DNA of 64,000 nucleotides from an uncultured Roseovarius sp. (GCF_947489715.1 NZ_CANLER010000004.1:248001-312000), one strand, 5' to 3'. Shown: positions 37,611 to 49,040, counted from the stretch's first letter. The notes: generated by a model not told the origin, from the letters alone. Numbers and translations are program-made.

Positions 37611-39212
37611 ATGCTATTGAAGCAATTTATAGGTGGCGGGGGGGTCGTGCTGGCCCTGACGGCGGGGATGGCCGTGGCCGAGGGCGGGCCCAATGGATTG
37701 CAGAAATTCATGTTGTATCGCAGTTACGTGCAGGACGCGCCGGGGTGCAGCGTCGTGGTGCAGGATGGCACGGCGGCGATTGGCGGGGCTAATGCAGCAT
37801 CAGGGGCGGCCACCTGTCCGGATGCCTTTGCCTGGGCGCAGCTGACCAATGCGGTAACGCAGGAATTCTGGAACTGGGGCATTGATCAGACGGTCTGGCC
37901 GGCAAGTCCGCTGCCGCTCTGTTCTGCCAGTGTGACCAGCAATTGCTGTGATCCCGATGCCGCCATTGATCCCGGCACGCAGCCGACGCAATGCCCGGTC
38001 TTTCGTGCCGATTACGATCCCATAAGCCCGCTGCCAGCCAAACCCAACGGGACACCATCGGGCAGTGTGATCAACCACCGAGGGCTGGTCAGTGCTGACA
38101 AGATCGACCCCGGACGGCTTTTGCGTGATCTGGAGCTGGAACTGGTGTTTCGCAACAAGGCCATGGTCGATTACATCTACCGCCACGATCTGTATTCCCG
38201 TGAGGGGCTGGGCGCGCGCAACCGGGCGCAGAATGCAGCCATTGACGACGGGGATATTGCCGGTGCCCACGGGCTGACGGTGCGGTTTCCCAGCGATGCG
38301 GTGATGGTCAAGGCAGATTTCCTGCATCAGGATATCCTTTTGGATCAGAAGCTTATCCAGCCGATCGAGGGCAGTGATGTGCCCAACAACCCCGATTACC
38401 CTTATCTGACCATCTATCTTGAGGGCGATGGCAGCGACGATCAGGTGCCCGGCTGGTATTACATGCTGGCGATGACCAACGCGTCCAAGAACCTGCCGAT
38501 CTGGCACTGGTACGCGATGGAACATGTCGGCAATCTGGGGCGCTGCGATTATATCGGCTGCAATGACAGTTTCGGCTATGCCGCCAATCCAGCGGCGCAG
38601 GCGGGGGCGAATTTCGGCACCGCGTTTATTCCGCCGATGATCGAATTGAATGACGACCTGACCGAGGGCAACGCCCCGCTTTTCGTGACCGCCAGGGTTT
38701 ATGATCCGGTCGCGACCGGCGAAGAGATGACACCGGCGCTGGCAGACCTGTTTCAACAGATGGGGATTGCCGCCGCGGTCACCGACCCGGACCCCAGGGT
38801 AATATCCGCCGATGATCCGGCGTGGAAGAATTACCGGCTGAAGGGTACGCAAAGCACATTTACCACCGCAAATGGCATTCCCACCGGCATGGGCGCGACG
38901 ATCACCGAGGGCGGTTTCGTCAATTCGGCCTCATGTACCACCTGCCACAGCCAGGCGGCGGCGGATAAAAACGGCACCTCGACGCTTGCGGGGGTTGGTG
39001 CGGACTGGCGGCCCAATCTGATGGGATACAATCAGGTGTCGATGGGCGCGCCTGATCCGAACTGGTTTTACGGTATCGGCGGCCCGACGGTGATGGCGAC
39101 GCAGGTCGATTTCGTCTGGGGAATTCTGAACGCCGTCTGCCAGGATCCGGCGGGCAGTCACGGGGTGTGCACGACATATCCCGATGCCCCGACAGAGGTG
39201 ACCGGAAACTGA
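37611..39212 (+). CDS. Secreted protein of unknown function with one CXXCH haem-c motif
   Basis: Signal peptide; CTTCH at 38934-38948; many other Cys. Confidence 0.8.
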   Translation: MLLKQFIGGGGVVLALTAGMAVAEGGPNGLQKFMLYRSYVQDAPGCSVVVQDGTAAIGGANAASGAATCPDAFAWAQLTNAVTQEFWNWGIDQTVWPASPLPLCSASVTSNCCDPDAAIDPGTQPTQCPVFRADYDPISPLPAKPNGTPSGSVINHRGLVSADKIDPGRLLRDLELELVFRNKAMVDYIYRHDLYSREGLGARNRAQNAAIDDGDIAGAHGLTVRFPSDAVMVKADFLHQDILLDQKLIQPIEGSDVPNNPDYPYLTIYLEGDGSDDQVPGWYYMLAMTNASKNLPIWHWYAMEHVGNLGRCDYIGCNDSFGYAANPAAQAGANFGTAFIPPMIELNDDLTEGNAPLFVTARVYDPVATGEEMTPALADLFQQMGIAAAVTDPDPRVISADDPAWKNYRLKGTQSTFTTANGIPTGMGATITEGGFVNSASCTTCHSQAAADKNGTSTLAGVGADWRPNLMGYNQVSMGAPDPNWFYGIGGPTVMATQVDFVWGILNAVCQDPAGSHGVCTTYPDAPTEVTGN

Positions 39213-39362
39213 GCGGGGGCTGAACAGGTTTGAGGATCGCCGGGTTTTTTTCTTCCTGGGCCGGGCTGATCCCAAAGCAGGCGTATGCAGGGGCAAGCTG
39301 CATACGCCTGCATGTGTTTTGAAAGCTTGAAACGGGGGTGATTTGGCCTCAGGCTGGTGCCC

Positions 39363-40112
39363 ATGACCCTGGATGTTCTGGAAAAGCCGGTGCCGGTTCT
39401 GCGTCTCTTTCTGCGCATGGGCGGCTGGATCGTGGTGATGCTGGGGCTGATATGCGCGGGCTTGTCGCTGATCAGCGCCGCGGATTCCGATCTGGCGCAG
39501 CGTTTCGATAAAGACGGGCGGCAAACCAGCGCCACGGTCAGCCACAAGCGTTTTGCCAAGACGCGCAATCCCGATGGCAGCCTGTCGACCTCGTACTGGG
39601 TTACCCTGCGCTACCGGACCGGCGCGGGCGAGGTGATGATGCTGGAGCGTCTGGTCAACGGCGTGGAATATCGGCGGTCCGAGCAGGGTGCCCGTGTCGA
39701 CCTGCGCTATCTGCCCGATGCGCCCTTCACCGTTGAACTGGCGACCAACTGGTTCCGGACAATGGCACAGCGGAAACAATCCCTGGCGCTGGGTGCCGGT
39801 CTGATCGGTCTGCTGCTCTTGTGGGTCATTGGCCGGCGCAGTGTCGATGCGATCAGGGCGCGGGATTATGGCACGCGCGAAAAGGCTGTCGTGACGGGGA
39901 TCAGGCGGGTCGCGATACGGCTGCCCGGCTGGCCGGACAGGCGTCTGGTCTGGCTGGACCGGCATGGCAATACCGGGCAGAGCCTGCGGCACCACGCCCG
40001 AAGTGTCATGGCGGTGCACCCGGGGGCTGTCATCGACATCTACCGGGGGCCGACGCAATCATGGTGGGCGGGCGATGTTGGTCACAAGGCCGGGTCTGAC
40101 GGCAAGGCGTGA
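39363..40112 (+). CDS. DUF3592-like membrane protein
   Basis: Two TMs flanking a GRQTSATVSHK…YWVTLRYRT domain. Confidence 0.75.
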   Translation: MTLDVLEKPVPVLRLFLRMGGWIVVMLGLICAGLSLISAADSDLAQRFDKDGRQTSATVSHKRFAKTRNPDGSLSTSYWVTLRYRTGAGEVMMLERLVNGVEYRRSEQGARVDLRYLPDAPFTVELATNWFRTMAQRKQSLALGAGLIGLLLLWVIGRRSVDAIRARDYGTREKAVVTGIRRVAIRLPGWPDRRLVWLDRHGNTGQSLRHHARSVMAVHPGAVIDIYRGPTQSWWAGDVGHKAGSDGKA

Positions 40113-40137
40113 GGTTGCGTGCGGCCCGTCCCGGCGC

Positions 40138-42906
40138 CTAGGCGGTTGCCCGTTCCACACCTTCGGCAATGGCCTTGCGCAATTTCTTGTCCAGCGCTTC
40201 CTGTTTCGGCTTGGAATGGAATTTCAGGCCAAACATGTCCTTGACATAGAAGGTATCGACCACCTGTTCGCCATAGGTCGCGATCACCGCTGAATTGATA
40301 TAGACGTTATTGTCGGCCAGCGTGCGCGTCAGATCATAAAGCAGGCCGGGGCGGTCGCGGGTATCGACCTCGATGATCGTATAAATCTCGGAGCCTTCAT
40401 TGTCGAAGGTGATATGGGTCGGCACGCGGAAGGCGCGTTCGCGTTTCTTGATCTTGTCGCGGGTCTTGATCGCTTCGCGGGCGACGACCTCACCCTTCAA
40501 TGTCTTCTGAATCATCTGGCGCAAGCGTGGCAGACGGTCAGCGTCATAGGGGTGGCCTTCGGCGTCCTGTATCCAGAAGGCGGGCGTGGCGTGGCCATCC
40601 TTGGAGGTATAGGTGCGCGCATCGACGACATTTGCCCCGACCAGCGCCAGCGCCCCCGCGAGGCGCGAGAAGATGCCGGGGTGATCGGCCAGTGCGAAAC
40701 AGACACGGGTGGCGTCGCGATCTTCGTCGGGGTGCAGGTCGATCGCGATCTCGCCCTCCTTGAGGTCGCGCAGAAGCCGGGCAAAAACCGCATGAGCGGT
40801 GACGTGCAGGCCCTGCCAGTAGGGCGGGTAATGGCGGGCAATCTCGATCTTGATGTCCTTGGCGTTCCAGCCTTCCAGCGCCTCGCGCAGATTGCGCTTG
40901 GCGTCCGATCCGCGCTGTTCGCGGTTGAGCGCCTCGAGCCCGCCATCCATCGCGCGCCGGGTCTGGCGATAAAGCGCGCGCAAAAGCGAGGCTTTCCAGT
41001 TGTTCCAGGTGCCCGGGCCAACGCCGCGGATATCGCAGACCGTCAGCATCAGCAGCAGGTCGAGCCGTTCGCGGGTCTGCACCGCCTTGGCGAAATCGCG
41101 CACGGTGCGCGGATCGGCAATGTCGCGCTTCTGGGCCATATCCGACATCAGCAGGTGATAACGCACCAGCCATTCGGCGGTATCGACCTCTTTGGGTTTC
41201 AGTCCCAGGCGCGGGGCAACCTTGCGGGTGATCTTGGCGCCTAGGATCGAATGATCTTCGGTGCGGCCCTTGCCGATATCGTGCAAGAGCAACGCCACGT
41301 AAAGCACCTTGCGGTTGATGCCTTCGCTGAAGATCGTGGAGGAGACCGGCAAATCGTCGACCAGTTCGCCGCGTTCGATCTGGGCCAACTGGCTGATGCA
41401 CTGAATGGTATGCTCGTCGACCGTGTAGTGATGGTACATGTTGAATTGCATCATCGCCACGATCGGCTCGAACTCGGGGATGAAGGCCGACAGTACGCCC
41501 AGTTCGTTCATCCGCCGGAGCGCACGTTCTGGGTTGCCGTGTTTCAGCAACAGGTCGAGGAACAGCTTCTGTGCCACCGGGTCTTCGCGCATCTCGGTGT
41601 CGATCATCTGCAGGTTGGCGGTGACCAGTCGCATCGCGTCGGGGTGGATCAGCATGCCGGTGCGCAGCCCTTCCTCGAAGATGCGCAGCAGGTTCAGGCG
41701 ATCCTTCAGGAACTTCCTCTCGCTGGTAATGCCGATGCGGCCATGCACCTCGGTATAGCCGTCCTTGAGCTTGCGCTTGCGGTGAAAGATTCGTTGCAGC
41801 AAGGGGGCGGATTTGACATGCGCGGCCTCAAGCTTGGTCACGAAAATCCGCGTCAGATCCCCCACGACGGTGGCGTGACGAAAGTAATCCTGCATGAAAT
41901 GTTCGACCGCCCGGCGCCCGGCGATATCGACATAGCCCATACGGTCGGCAACCTCGACCTGCATGTCAAAGGTCAGTTGGTCATTCGGGCGCTTGGTGGC
42001 CAGGTGCAGGTGGCAGCGCACCGCCCAGAGGAAGTTCTGCGCGCTGGCGAATTTGTCGAACTCTTCCTCGGTGAACACCTTGAGACGCACCAGTTCCGAG
42101 ATGTCCTGCACCCGGTGCAGGTATTTTGCGATCCAGAAAAGCGAGTGCAGGTCACGCAGCCCGCCCTTGCCTTCCTTGACGTTGGGTTCGACCATGTAGC
42201 GCTGGCCGCCCTGTTTTTCGTGGCGGATGTCGCGTTCGGTCAGCTTGGCCTCGATGAATTCGGGGGCCGTGCCCTTGAACAACTCTTTCCAAAGCCGCTG
42301 GTTCAGCTGGTCCGAAAGGGTCGCGTCGCCCGCCAGGTAGCGGTTTTCCAGCAGGGCGGTGCGAATGGTGAAATCTTCCTGCCCCAGGCGCAGACAATCG
42401 CGGATCGTACGGCTGGCATGGCCGACTTTCAGGCGCAGATCCCACAGGATGTAGAGCATGGATTCGATCACGCTTTCGGCCCAGGGGGTGATCTTGTAGG
42501 GCGTCAGAAACAGCAGATCGACATCCGATTGCGGGGCCATTTCGCCACGCCCGTACCCGCCCACGGCAAGGACTGAAATGCGCTCAGCTTCGGTCGGGGT
42601 GGGCAGGGGGTGCAGGTGCTGCGTGGCCAGATCGAGAGCGGCCAGGATGATGCAATCGGTCAGCCAGCTATAGGATCGCGTGGCGGCGGTGGCGGTGAAG
42701 GGATGGACCGCGAGCGCCGCGGCGATGGCATCGCGGCCGGTTTTCTGCGCCTCGCTCAGCACTGCAACGGCGGCTTTGCGCAAAGCGATGGGATCGCCGT
42801 CGCTGTCACGGGCGGCGGCGTCCAGCAGGGCCTGTGTGGCGGCGGTGTCGAAAATCTCTTCTGCCGGGCAGATCAGATCATCCGGTAGAAGCGGGGTCTT
42901 TTCCAT
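40138..42906 (-). CDS. glnD: [Protein-PII] uridylyltransferase/uridylyl-removing enzyme
   Basis: GGYGRGEMAPQSDVDLLFL nucleotidyltransferase, HD domain, two C-terminal ACT domains. Confidence 0.97.
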   Translation of the reverse strand: MEKTPLLPDDLICPAEEIFDTAATQALLDAAARDSDGDPIALRKAAVAVLSEAQKTGRDAIAAALAVHPFTATAATRSYSWLTDCIILAALDLATQHLHPLPTPTEAERISVLAVGGYGRGEMAPQSDVDLLFLTPYKITPWAESVIESMLYILWDLRLKVGHASRTIRDCLRLGQEDFTIRTALLENRYLAGDATLSDQLNQRLWKELFKGTAPEFIEAKLTERDIRHEKQGGQRYMVEPNVKEGKGGLRDLHSLFWIAKYLHRVQDISELVRLKVFTEEEFDKFASAQNFLWAVRCHLHLATKRPNDQLTFDMQVEVADRMGYVDIAGRRAVEHFMQDYFRHATVVGDLTRIFVTKLEAAHVKSAPLLQRIFHRKRKLKDGYTEVHGRIGITSERKFLKDRLNLLRIFEEGLRTGMLIHPDAMRLVTANLQMIDTEMREDPVAQKLFLDLLLKHGNPERALRRMNELGVLSAFIPEFEPIVAMMQFNMYHHYTVDEHTIQCISQLAQIERGELVDDLPVSSTIFSEGINRKVLYVALLLHDIGKGRTEDHSILGAKITRKVAPRLGLKPKEVDTAEWLVRYHLLMSDMAQKRDIADPRTVRDFAKAVQTRERLDLLLMLTVCDIRGVGPGTWNNWKASLLRALYRQTRRAMDGGLEALNREQRGSDAKRNLREALEGWNAKDIKIEIARHYPPYWQGLHVTAHAVFARLLRDLKEGEIAIDLHPDEDRDATRVCFALADHPGIFSRLAGALALVGANVVDARTYTSKDGHATPAFWIQDAEGHPYDADRLPRLRQMIQKTLKGEVVAREAIKTRDKIKKRERAFRVPTHITFDNEGSEIYTIIEVDTRDRPGLLYDLTRTLADNNVYINSAVIATYGEQVVDTFYVKDMFGLKFHSKPKQEALDKKLRKAIAEGVERATA

Positions 42907-42926
42907 CGCGTCTTGTGTTGCCTTGT

Positions 42927-44096
42927 TTAGAATCCTGCCGCGCCAAAGCCCTGCGGTGCCGGGGAAATCACCGAAAGCTGGTTGTTGCGGATCGTGGCCA
43001 CGGCGAGACCGCGTTCATTCGTGCCGTTGGGCAGAAGGCGGAAAATGCCGGTCACGCCCTGAAAGCCCGCCGCCTGGGTCAGCGCATCGCGGCTGAGCGC
43101 GCCGCGTCCGCGGGATTTGACCAGCGCGCCGATGGCGGCGATCCCGTCATAGGACAGACCGCTGAGCGGGTGGGGCGTTTCGCCAAAGCTGCTGGTAAAT
43201 CGGTTTTTGTATTGTGCCGCACGGGTGGGATCGGGCAGGGCAAACCACCCGCCCTGAACACCGGGCAGCGACAGGGTTTGGGGCGGCGTATCCCAGCGGG
43301 TGAGGCCGATATATTGCATCTTTTCCGGTGGCAGGCCGGCTTCGGGCAGCATTTGCGAGAAGAGCGGCAGGGCACCCGCCGAATTGGCGGTCAGGAAGAT
43401 CGCGTCGGCGCTGCTTGATTCAGCCGTGGCCGTGATCTGCGGGACGGCGGCGACCACCCCATTTTGCGAAAACTCATAGCTGACGCTGCCCACATTCGAT
43501 CCGCCATTGGCGCTGACCGCCTTTTCGATGGCCTGTTTGCCCAGTTGCCCGGCCAGGTTCTGAGCATAGACGGTCATGACACGGGACTTGCCATTGTTGG
43601 CGGCGTAACGGGCCAGCCGGTTGGCTGTTGTCTGGAAGGTTTGCCCCAGAATGAAGAGGTTGCCACCGGCAATCGTGCTGTTGTTAGAAAAGGACAGCAC
43701 GTTGACGCCCTTGTCGGCGACGGCAACGGCCACGGCATTGGCCGATTCCGCATGCAACGGGCCGATGATGATCTTGGCTCCGTCCCCCACCGCTTCGAGC
43801 GCGACGGCCTGAGCCCGTGCGGCATTGCCTGCGGTGCTATAGACCCGCAGGTCGATCGCCACGCCGTCCAGATCGGTGACCGCAAGCCGGGCGGCATTTT
43901 CCAGATCGCGCGCCAGTTTCTGTTCCTGATCGCTGGCGGAGCCGTGGGGCACCAGAAGCGCCACTGCGACCTTGCCGCTGGGGATGATGCCGGTATTGCT
44001 GAGCGAGGCAGGCTGACAGGCGGCGATCCACAGGATCGAGACAAGCAGGGCAAGACGGGTGAATGCCTTGCGGGCGGCGGATAAAACGGCGAACAT
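42927..44096 (-). CDS. Penicillin-binding protein activator (LpoA/LppC-like) lipoprotein
   Basis: Lipobox-like WIAAC; periplasmic-binding fold; divergent from rsmI. Confidence 0.88.
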   Translation of the reverse strand: MFAVLSAARKAFTRLALLVSILWIAACQPASLSNTGIIPSGKVAVALLVPHGSASDQEQKLARDLENAARLAVTDLDGVAIDLRVYSTAGNAARAQAVALEAVGDGAKIIIGPLHAESANAVAVAVADKGVNVLSFSNNSTIAGGNLFILGQTFQTTANRLARYAANNGKSRVMTVYAQNLAGQLGKQAIEKAVSANGGSNVGSVSYEFSQNGVVAAVPQITATAESSSADAIFLTANSAGALPLFSQMLPEAGLPPEKMQYIGLTRWDTPPQTLSLPGVQGGWFALPDPTRAAQYKNRFTSSFGETPHPLSGLSYDGIAAIGALVKSRGRGALSRDALTQAAGFQGVTGIFRLLPNGTNERGLAVATIRNNQLSVISPAPQGFGAAGF

Positions 44097-44182
44097 GGAC
44101 AGGTAAACTCCCTCTGAGCGGCGTGCGTGAGCGGCTGCCGCGATTTTGAGGGCAATCATAAACGTCATACGGGGCGGGTCCA

Positions 44183-45046
44183 GTGGTGAATCCGATCAAG
44201 AGCAAGCTGTCGCCGGGTCTTTACCTGATTGCGACGCCGATTGGCACGGCACGGGACATCACGCTGAGGGCGCTGGATATCCTGGCCTCGGCGGACGTTT
44301 TGGCCGCAGAAGACACGCGCAGCCTGCGCAAACTGATGGATATTCACGGGGTTGCGCTGAATGACAGGCCGGTTCTGGCCTATCATGATCACAATGGCGA
44401 TCGGGTACGCCCCCGCATAATTGAGGCGTTGGCCGCGGGCAAATCGGTGGTCTACGCGTCCGAGGCGGGGACGCCGATGGTGGCTGATCCGGGGTTTGAT
44501 CTGGGCCGTGCGGTGGTCGAGGCTGGCTTGCCGCTGATCTCGGCGCCGGGTCCGTCGGCGGTAATCACCGCGTTGACGCTGGCCGGCCTGCCCACCGATC
44601 AGTTTCATTTCGCGGGGTTCTTGCCGAACACGAAATCCCGGCGGAAATCCGCGCTGAGCGCGCTGGCGCAGGTGCCCGGGACGCTGGTTTTCTACGAATC
44701 GCCCAAGCGCGTCGCGGCCATGTTGAAGGATGCGTCGGACGTGCTGGGGGGCGCGCGGCAGGCGGTAGTCGCACGGGAACTGACCAAGAAATTCGAAGAG
44801 GTGATGCGCGGCACCCTGGCAGACCTGGCTGAAACCTGCGCGGCACGCAGCCTGAAAGGTGAAGTGGTCGTGCTGATCGGCCGGGGAGATTCATCAACAA
44901 TTAGCGATGCCGATGTAGAATCGCATCTGGTTGAGGCGCTTGAAACGCTGTCGGTGCGCGATGCGGCGGATCAGGTCTCGGCTGATTCGGGGATGAAACG
45001 ACGACAGGTCTATCAGTTGGCGCTGAAACTGGAGGCAGGTAAATGA
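44183..45046 (+). CDS. rsmI: 16S rRNA (cytidine1402-2'-O)-methyltransferase
   Basis: GLYLIATPIGTARDITLRAL…LAAEDTRSLRKLMD; GTG start. Confidence 0.96.
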   Translation: MVNPIKSKLSPGLYLIATPIGTARDITLRALDILASADVLAAEDTRSLRKLMDIHGVALNDRPVLAYHDHNGDRVRPRIIEALAAGKSVVYASEAGTPMVADPGFDLGRAVVEAGLPLISAPGPSAVITALTLAGLPTDQFHFAGFLPNTKSRRKSALSALAQVPGTLVFYESPKRVAAMLKDASDVLGGARQAVVARELTKKFEEVMRGTLADLAETCAARSLKGEVVVLIGRGDSSTISDADVESHLVEALETLSVRDAADQVSADSGMKRRQVYQLALKLEAGK

Positions 45047-45447
45047 CAGATGATCAGGCGCAATCCGAGGTCGCCGCAGTGGCGCGCCGGGATGCCGGAC
45101 AACGCGCCGAGTTGTCGGGGCGCGCCGCCGAAGATCGCGTGGCTGTAGAATATGCCCGGTTGGGCTATGCGCTGATCGAAACCCGCTGGCGCGGGGCCGG
45201 CGGAGAGGTTGACCTGATCTTTGGCCAAGGCGAATTGCTGGTTTTCACCGAAGTCAAGAAAGCACGCAGCATTGATGCGGCCATTTGCAGTTTGCGGCCC
45301 GCGCAGATGCGGCGTATCCACGCGGCGGCGTCCGAATATCTGGCCCGGACGCCCAATGGTCAGCTTAGCGATGTGCGGTTTGATCTGGCCGCGATGGACG
45401 GTACTGGCCGGGTTCAGATATTCGAAAACGCTTTCAGTCATTTCTGA
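45043..45447 (+). CDS. YraN family (UPF0102) endonuclease-like protein
   Basis: GRAAEDRVAVEYARLGYALIETRWRGAGGEVDLIF…LLVFTEVKKA. Confidence 0.93.
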   Translation: MTDDQAQSEVAAVARRDAGQRAELSGRAAEDRVAVEYARLGYALIETRWRGAGGEVDLIFGQGELLVFTEVKKARSIDAAICSLRPAQMRRIHAAASEYLARTPNGQLSDVRFDLAAMDGTGRVQIFENAFSHF

Positions 45448-45504
45448 ATTGCACCTTGACCATCCTTGCTTCATTAAAGGATGCTGAAAACAAGGGGCTA
45501 CACT

Positions 45505-46440
45505 ATGAAAATCGCCTTTCAGATGGATCCGATCGGCCCGATCGACATCAATGCGGATAGCACTTTTCGGTTGGCCGAAGAGGCGCAGGCGCGTGGGCAC
45601 GAGCTTTTCTATTATACGCCCGACAAACTGTCCTATGATCAGGGACGGGTGACTGCCCGGGGCTGGCCGCTGAATGTGCAGCGAGTCGAGGGCGATCATT
45701 TCCGCCTGGGCGACGAAGTGACGGTTGATCTGGCTGGGTTTGACGTGGTCTGGCTGCGCCAGGACCCGCCGTTTGACATGTTCTACATCACGACGACGCA
45801 TCTGCTTCAGCGCCTGATGCCGGGCACGACGGTGGTGAATGATCCGTTTTGGGTACGAAACTTTCCGGAAAAGCTGCTGATCCTCGATTTTCCGCAATTG
45901 ATGCCTGCGACCGCCATCGCCCGCGATCTGGACACGATCCGCGCCTTTAAGGAGGAACATGGCGACGTGATCCTCAAACCGCTTTACGGCAACGGCGGTG
46001 CGGGTGTTTTCCTGCTGAAAAAGGAAGACCGCAACCTGACCTCATTGCATGAGATGTTTACCGGGTTCAGCCGCGAGCCGCTGATCGTGCAGAAATTTTT
46101 GCCGGACGTATCCAAAGGCGACAAGCGGGTGATACTGGTGGATGGCGAGGCTGTTGGCGCGATCAACCGGGTACCTGCCAAGGGCGAGACGCGGTCGAAC
46201 ATGCATGTGGGCGGGCGGCCGGAAAAGATCGAACTCAGTGACCGCGACCGTGAGATTTGTGCCACGATCGGGCCGCTCTTGCGTGAGAAAGGCCAAGTTT
46301 TCGTGGGCATTGATGTGATCGGTGATTATCTGACCGAAATCAATGTTACCTCGCCGACCGGCATTCAGGAATTGGAGCGTTTTGACGGTATCAATGTTGC
46401 CGCGCAAATCTGGGAAGCGATTGAGGCCAAACGCATATGA
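45505..46440 (+). CDS. gshB: Glutathione synthetase
   Basis: [10 protein letters not shown]…[13 protein letters not shown]…[11 protein letters not shown]. Confidence 0.97.
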   Translation: MKIAFQMDPIGPIDINADSTFRLAEEAQARGHELFYYTPDKLSYDQGRVTARGWPLNVQRVEGDHFRLGDEVTVDLAGFDVVWLRQDPPFDMFYITTTHLLQRLMPGTTVVNDPFWVRNFPEKLLILDFPQLMPATAIARDLDTIRAFKEEHGDVILKPLYGNGGAGVFLLKKEDRNLTSLHEMFTGFSREPLIVQKFLPDVSKGDKRVILVDGEAVGAINRVPAKGETRSNMHVGGRPEKIELSDRDREICATIGPLLREKGQVFVGIDVIGDYLTEINVTSPTGIQELERFDGINVAAQIWEAIEAKRI

Positions 46441-47345
46441 GTATACGCCAACACCTTCTGAATTGCTGGTTGCGGACGACGGAAAAGCCTACTCTTGAGC
46501 GCGCGAGCCACGACCGGATACGCCGCCGCTTCGAGAGGAAGGCGCGGACGTTCCTGCGGTCACCGAAGGGGACGGTTTTTGATATCAAGGGTGTGGGTGG
46601 CACCGCCGGATCGGTCCCGACACTGAGTGTCGAGGCGTCGGATGACGGACCACTGATCCTCTATTTTCACGGTGGCGGCTATGTTTTTGGCTCAGCCCAT
46701 ACCCATCGTGCGCTGGTGGCCTGGGTCTCGCATTATACCGACCTTTCCGCGGCGATCGTAAGTTATCGCCGCGCGCCCGAGGATCGCTTTCCCACGGCGC
46801 TGCTGGACGCGGTGATTGCCTACCGTTTCGTGCGCAATGCGCCCAATGGCATCATTATCGGCGGTGACAGCGCGGGCGGTGGTATGGCATTAGCGCTTCT
46901 GGGTGAAATTTCACGCCTTGGCCTGCCGCAGCCTTTGGGGACATTCGTGATGTCGCCACTGACCGACCTGACCTTTTCCGGCGATAGTTTTCGCGATAAT
47001 GAGCGTTTGGATGTTGTGTTGCCGGCGAAGCGCGCCTCGGAACTGGCGCGGCTCTACCTTAATGGGGCCGATCCCACGAACCCGCGTGCGTCCCCGTTAT
47101 TTGCCGATTTCACCGGTGCCGGGCCGGTCTGGATGGTGGCAAGCGATCGGGAAATCCTGCTCGACGACACATTGCGAATGGCCGAGAAACTCAAGAAACA
47201 GGGCGTTGATGTGACCTGCAAGATCGAAAGCAATCTGCCGCATGTCTGGCCGTTGTTTCAGGGATATCTGCCCGAGGCCGACGATACGTTGCGCGATCTG
47301 GCGGGTTGGATCAAAGCTCTTTCACCCCGGTCAAGCGATAGCTGA
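46437..47345 (+). CDS. Alpha/beta hydrolase (HSL-type esterase)
   Basis: [11 protein letters not shown] oxyanion motif, [10 protein letters not shown] nucleophile elbow. Confidence 0.94.
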   Translation: MSIRQHLLNCWLRTTEKPTLERASHDRIRRRFERKARTFLRSPKGTVFDIKGVGGTAGSVPTLSVEASDDGPLILYFHGGGYVFGSAHTHRALVAWVSHYTDLSAAIVSYRRAPEDRFPTALLDAVIAYRFVRNAPNGIIIGGDSAGGGMALALLGEISRLGLPQPLGTFVMSPLTDLTFSGDSFRDNERLDVVLPAKRASELARLYLNGADPTNPRASPLFADFTGAGPVWMVASDREILLDDTLRMAEKLKKQGVDVTCKIESNLPHVWPLFQGYLPEADDTLRDLAGWIKALSPRSSDS

Positions 47346-48825
47346 CCGCCTCGGCCACATGAGGGTGGCGCACATCCGGTGACCTATCCAAATCGGCGAT
47401 TGTGCGGGCGACCCTGAGCACCCGGTGATACCCCCTGGCGCTAAGTCCGAACCGTTCCGCCACTTTTGTGAGCAGGACGCGGCCTTCGGTATCGGGCGTT
47501 GCGATCTCCTCCAGAGCCTCGCCTTCGGCATCGGCATTGAGGCGCATGTCGGGCCGGTCCGCGAACCGCGCCTGTTGTTCCGCCCGTGCCCCGAGCACCC
47601 GTGCGGCGACCTGGGCAGAGCTGTCGCCCGAGGCTGGCAGGTCCAGGTCGGTAAAGGCGACGGGAGGCACTTCGACCCGCAGATCAAAGCGATCCATCAG
47701 CGGGCCCGAGATGCGGCTCATATAATCCTCGCCACAGATCGGGGCGCGGGTGCAGGCACGGGCCGGATCGCTGAGATACCCGCATTTGCAGGGGTTTGCT
47801 GCGGCCACCAGCATGAAACGGCAGGGATATTTCACATGGGCATTGGCACGGGCCACCATCACCTCACCTGTCTCGATCGGTTGGCGCAGGGTTTCCAGCA
47901 CGGCACGGGGGAATTCCGGAAACTCATCCATGAAAAGCACGCCATTATGAGCAAGGCTGACCTCGCCGGGGCCGGCGCGCCGACCGCCACCGATGATGGC
48001 GGCCATTGAGGCGGTATGGTGCGGTTCACGAAAAGGTCGCCTGCGGCTGATTCCACCTTCGTCCAGCAAACCGGCCAGGGAATGGATCATCGAGGTTTCC
48101 AGCGCTTCGGGCGCGGTCAGGGGCGGCAGGATACCGGGCAGGCGCGCCGCCAGCATGGATTTGCCCGAGCCCGGCGTGCCCACCATCATCAGGTGGTGCC
48201 GCCCGGCCGCGGCGATTTCCAGGGCGCGTTTAGCGCGTTCCTGACCCTTTACGTCGCGCAGGTCGCGCCCGCCTGTGTCATGGGTGACCTCTCCCGGTTC
48301 AGCGGGGGGCAGCGGGGATTGACCGGTATAATGCCGAACCACATCCGCGAGCGAGCCTGCGCCCAGCACCTGAACGGCATCGACCCAGGCCGCCTCGGCC
48401 CCTGAATCGCGGGGGCAAAGCAAGGTGTGATCTTCCGCGGCCGCGGCCATTGCCGCAGGTAGGGCGCCGATGACTGGCACCAAGGAACCGTCCAGCGAAA
48501 GCTCTCCCAATGAGGTGGTGCCTTCGACCGCGTCTTTGGGGATGATTTCGAGTGCTGCCAGCAACGACAGGGCGATGGGCAGATCGAAATGGCTGCCTTC
48601 TTTTGGCATGTCTGCGGGGCTGAGGTTGATGGTAATGCGTTTTGAGGGCAGCGCGATGGCCATTGAGCTGAGTGCTGTGCGCACCCGATCGCGTGCTTCG
48701 CTCACGGCCTTGTCGGGCAGGCCCACGACGGAAAATGCGGGCATACCGGGGGTCACGGCGCATTGCACCTCGACCTGTCGTGCCTCAACGCCTTCAAATG
48801 CGACCGTGTAGGCGCGTGCGACCAT
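47311..48825 (-). CDS. YifB/ComM-family Mg-chelatase-like AAA ATPase
   Basis: GTPGSGKSMLAARLPGILPPL; PFREPHHTASMAAIIGGG. Confidence 0.96.
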   Translation of the reverse strand: MVARAYTVAFEGVEARQVEVQCAVTPGMPAFSVVGLPDKAVSEARDRVRTALSSMAIALPSKRITINLSPADMPKEGSHFDLPIALSLLAALEIIPKDAVEGTTSLGELSLDGSLVPVIGALPAAMAAAAEDHTLLCPRDSGAEAAWVDAVQVLGAGSLADVVRHYTGQSPLPPAEPGEVTHDTGGRDLRDVKGQERAKRALEIAAAGRHHLMMVGTPGSGKSMLAARLPGILPPLTAPEALETSMIHSLAGLLDEGGISRRRPFREPHHTASMAAIIGGGRRAGPGEVSLAHNGVLFMDEFPEFPRAVLETLRQPIETGEVMVARANAHVKYPCRFMLVAAANPCKCGYLSDPARACTRAPICGEDYMSRISGPLMDRFDLRVEVPPVAFTDLDLPASGDSSAQVAARVLGARAEQQARFADRPDMRLNADAEGEALEEIATPDTEGRVLLTKVAERFGLSARGYHRVLRVARTIADLDRSPDVRHPHVAEAVSYRLTGVKEL

Positions 48826-49040
48826 TCCCCTGCCTTTCGTCAATCTTGGTTAACGACCCGAAATTAACGTTATGTCCGCAATGATTGAGGAAGTCTTAAT
48901 AAATGATCTGGATCTGCGGTGACGCGTTCTGGAAAGAAGACGCGGCACCAATCATTTTCGTCACGAGGGCACGCTCGTTTGGTGCAGCTTGCTCAAGGTT
49001 TCGAAAAACAAGCGCGCGGCAGCGCTCCTTTTAATAGCAG

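Noticed and set aside
41251-42576. 441-aa ORF on + strand
   Set aside because: Entirely antisense to glnD, which has full catalytic motifs; GC-rich shadow ORF.
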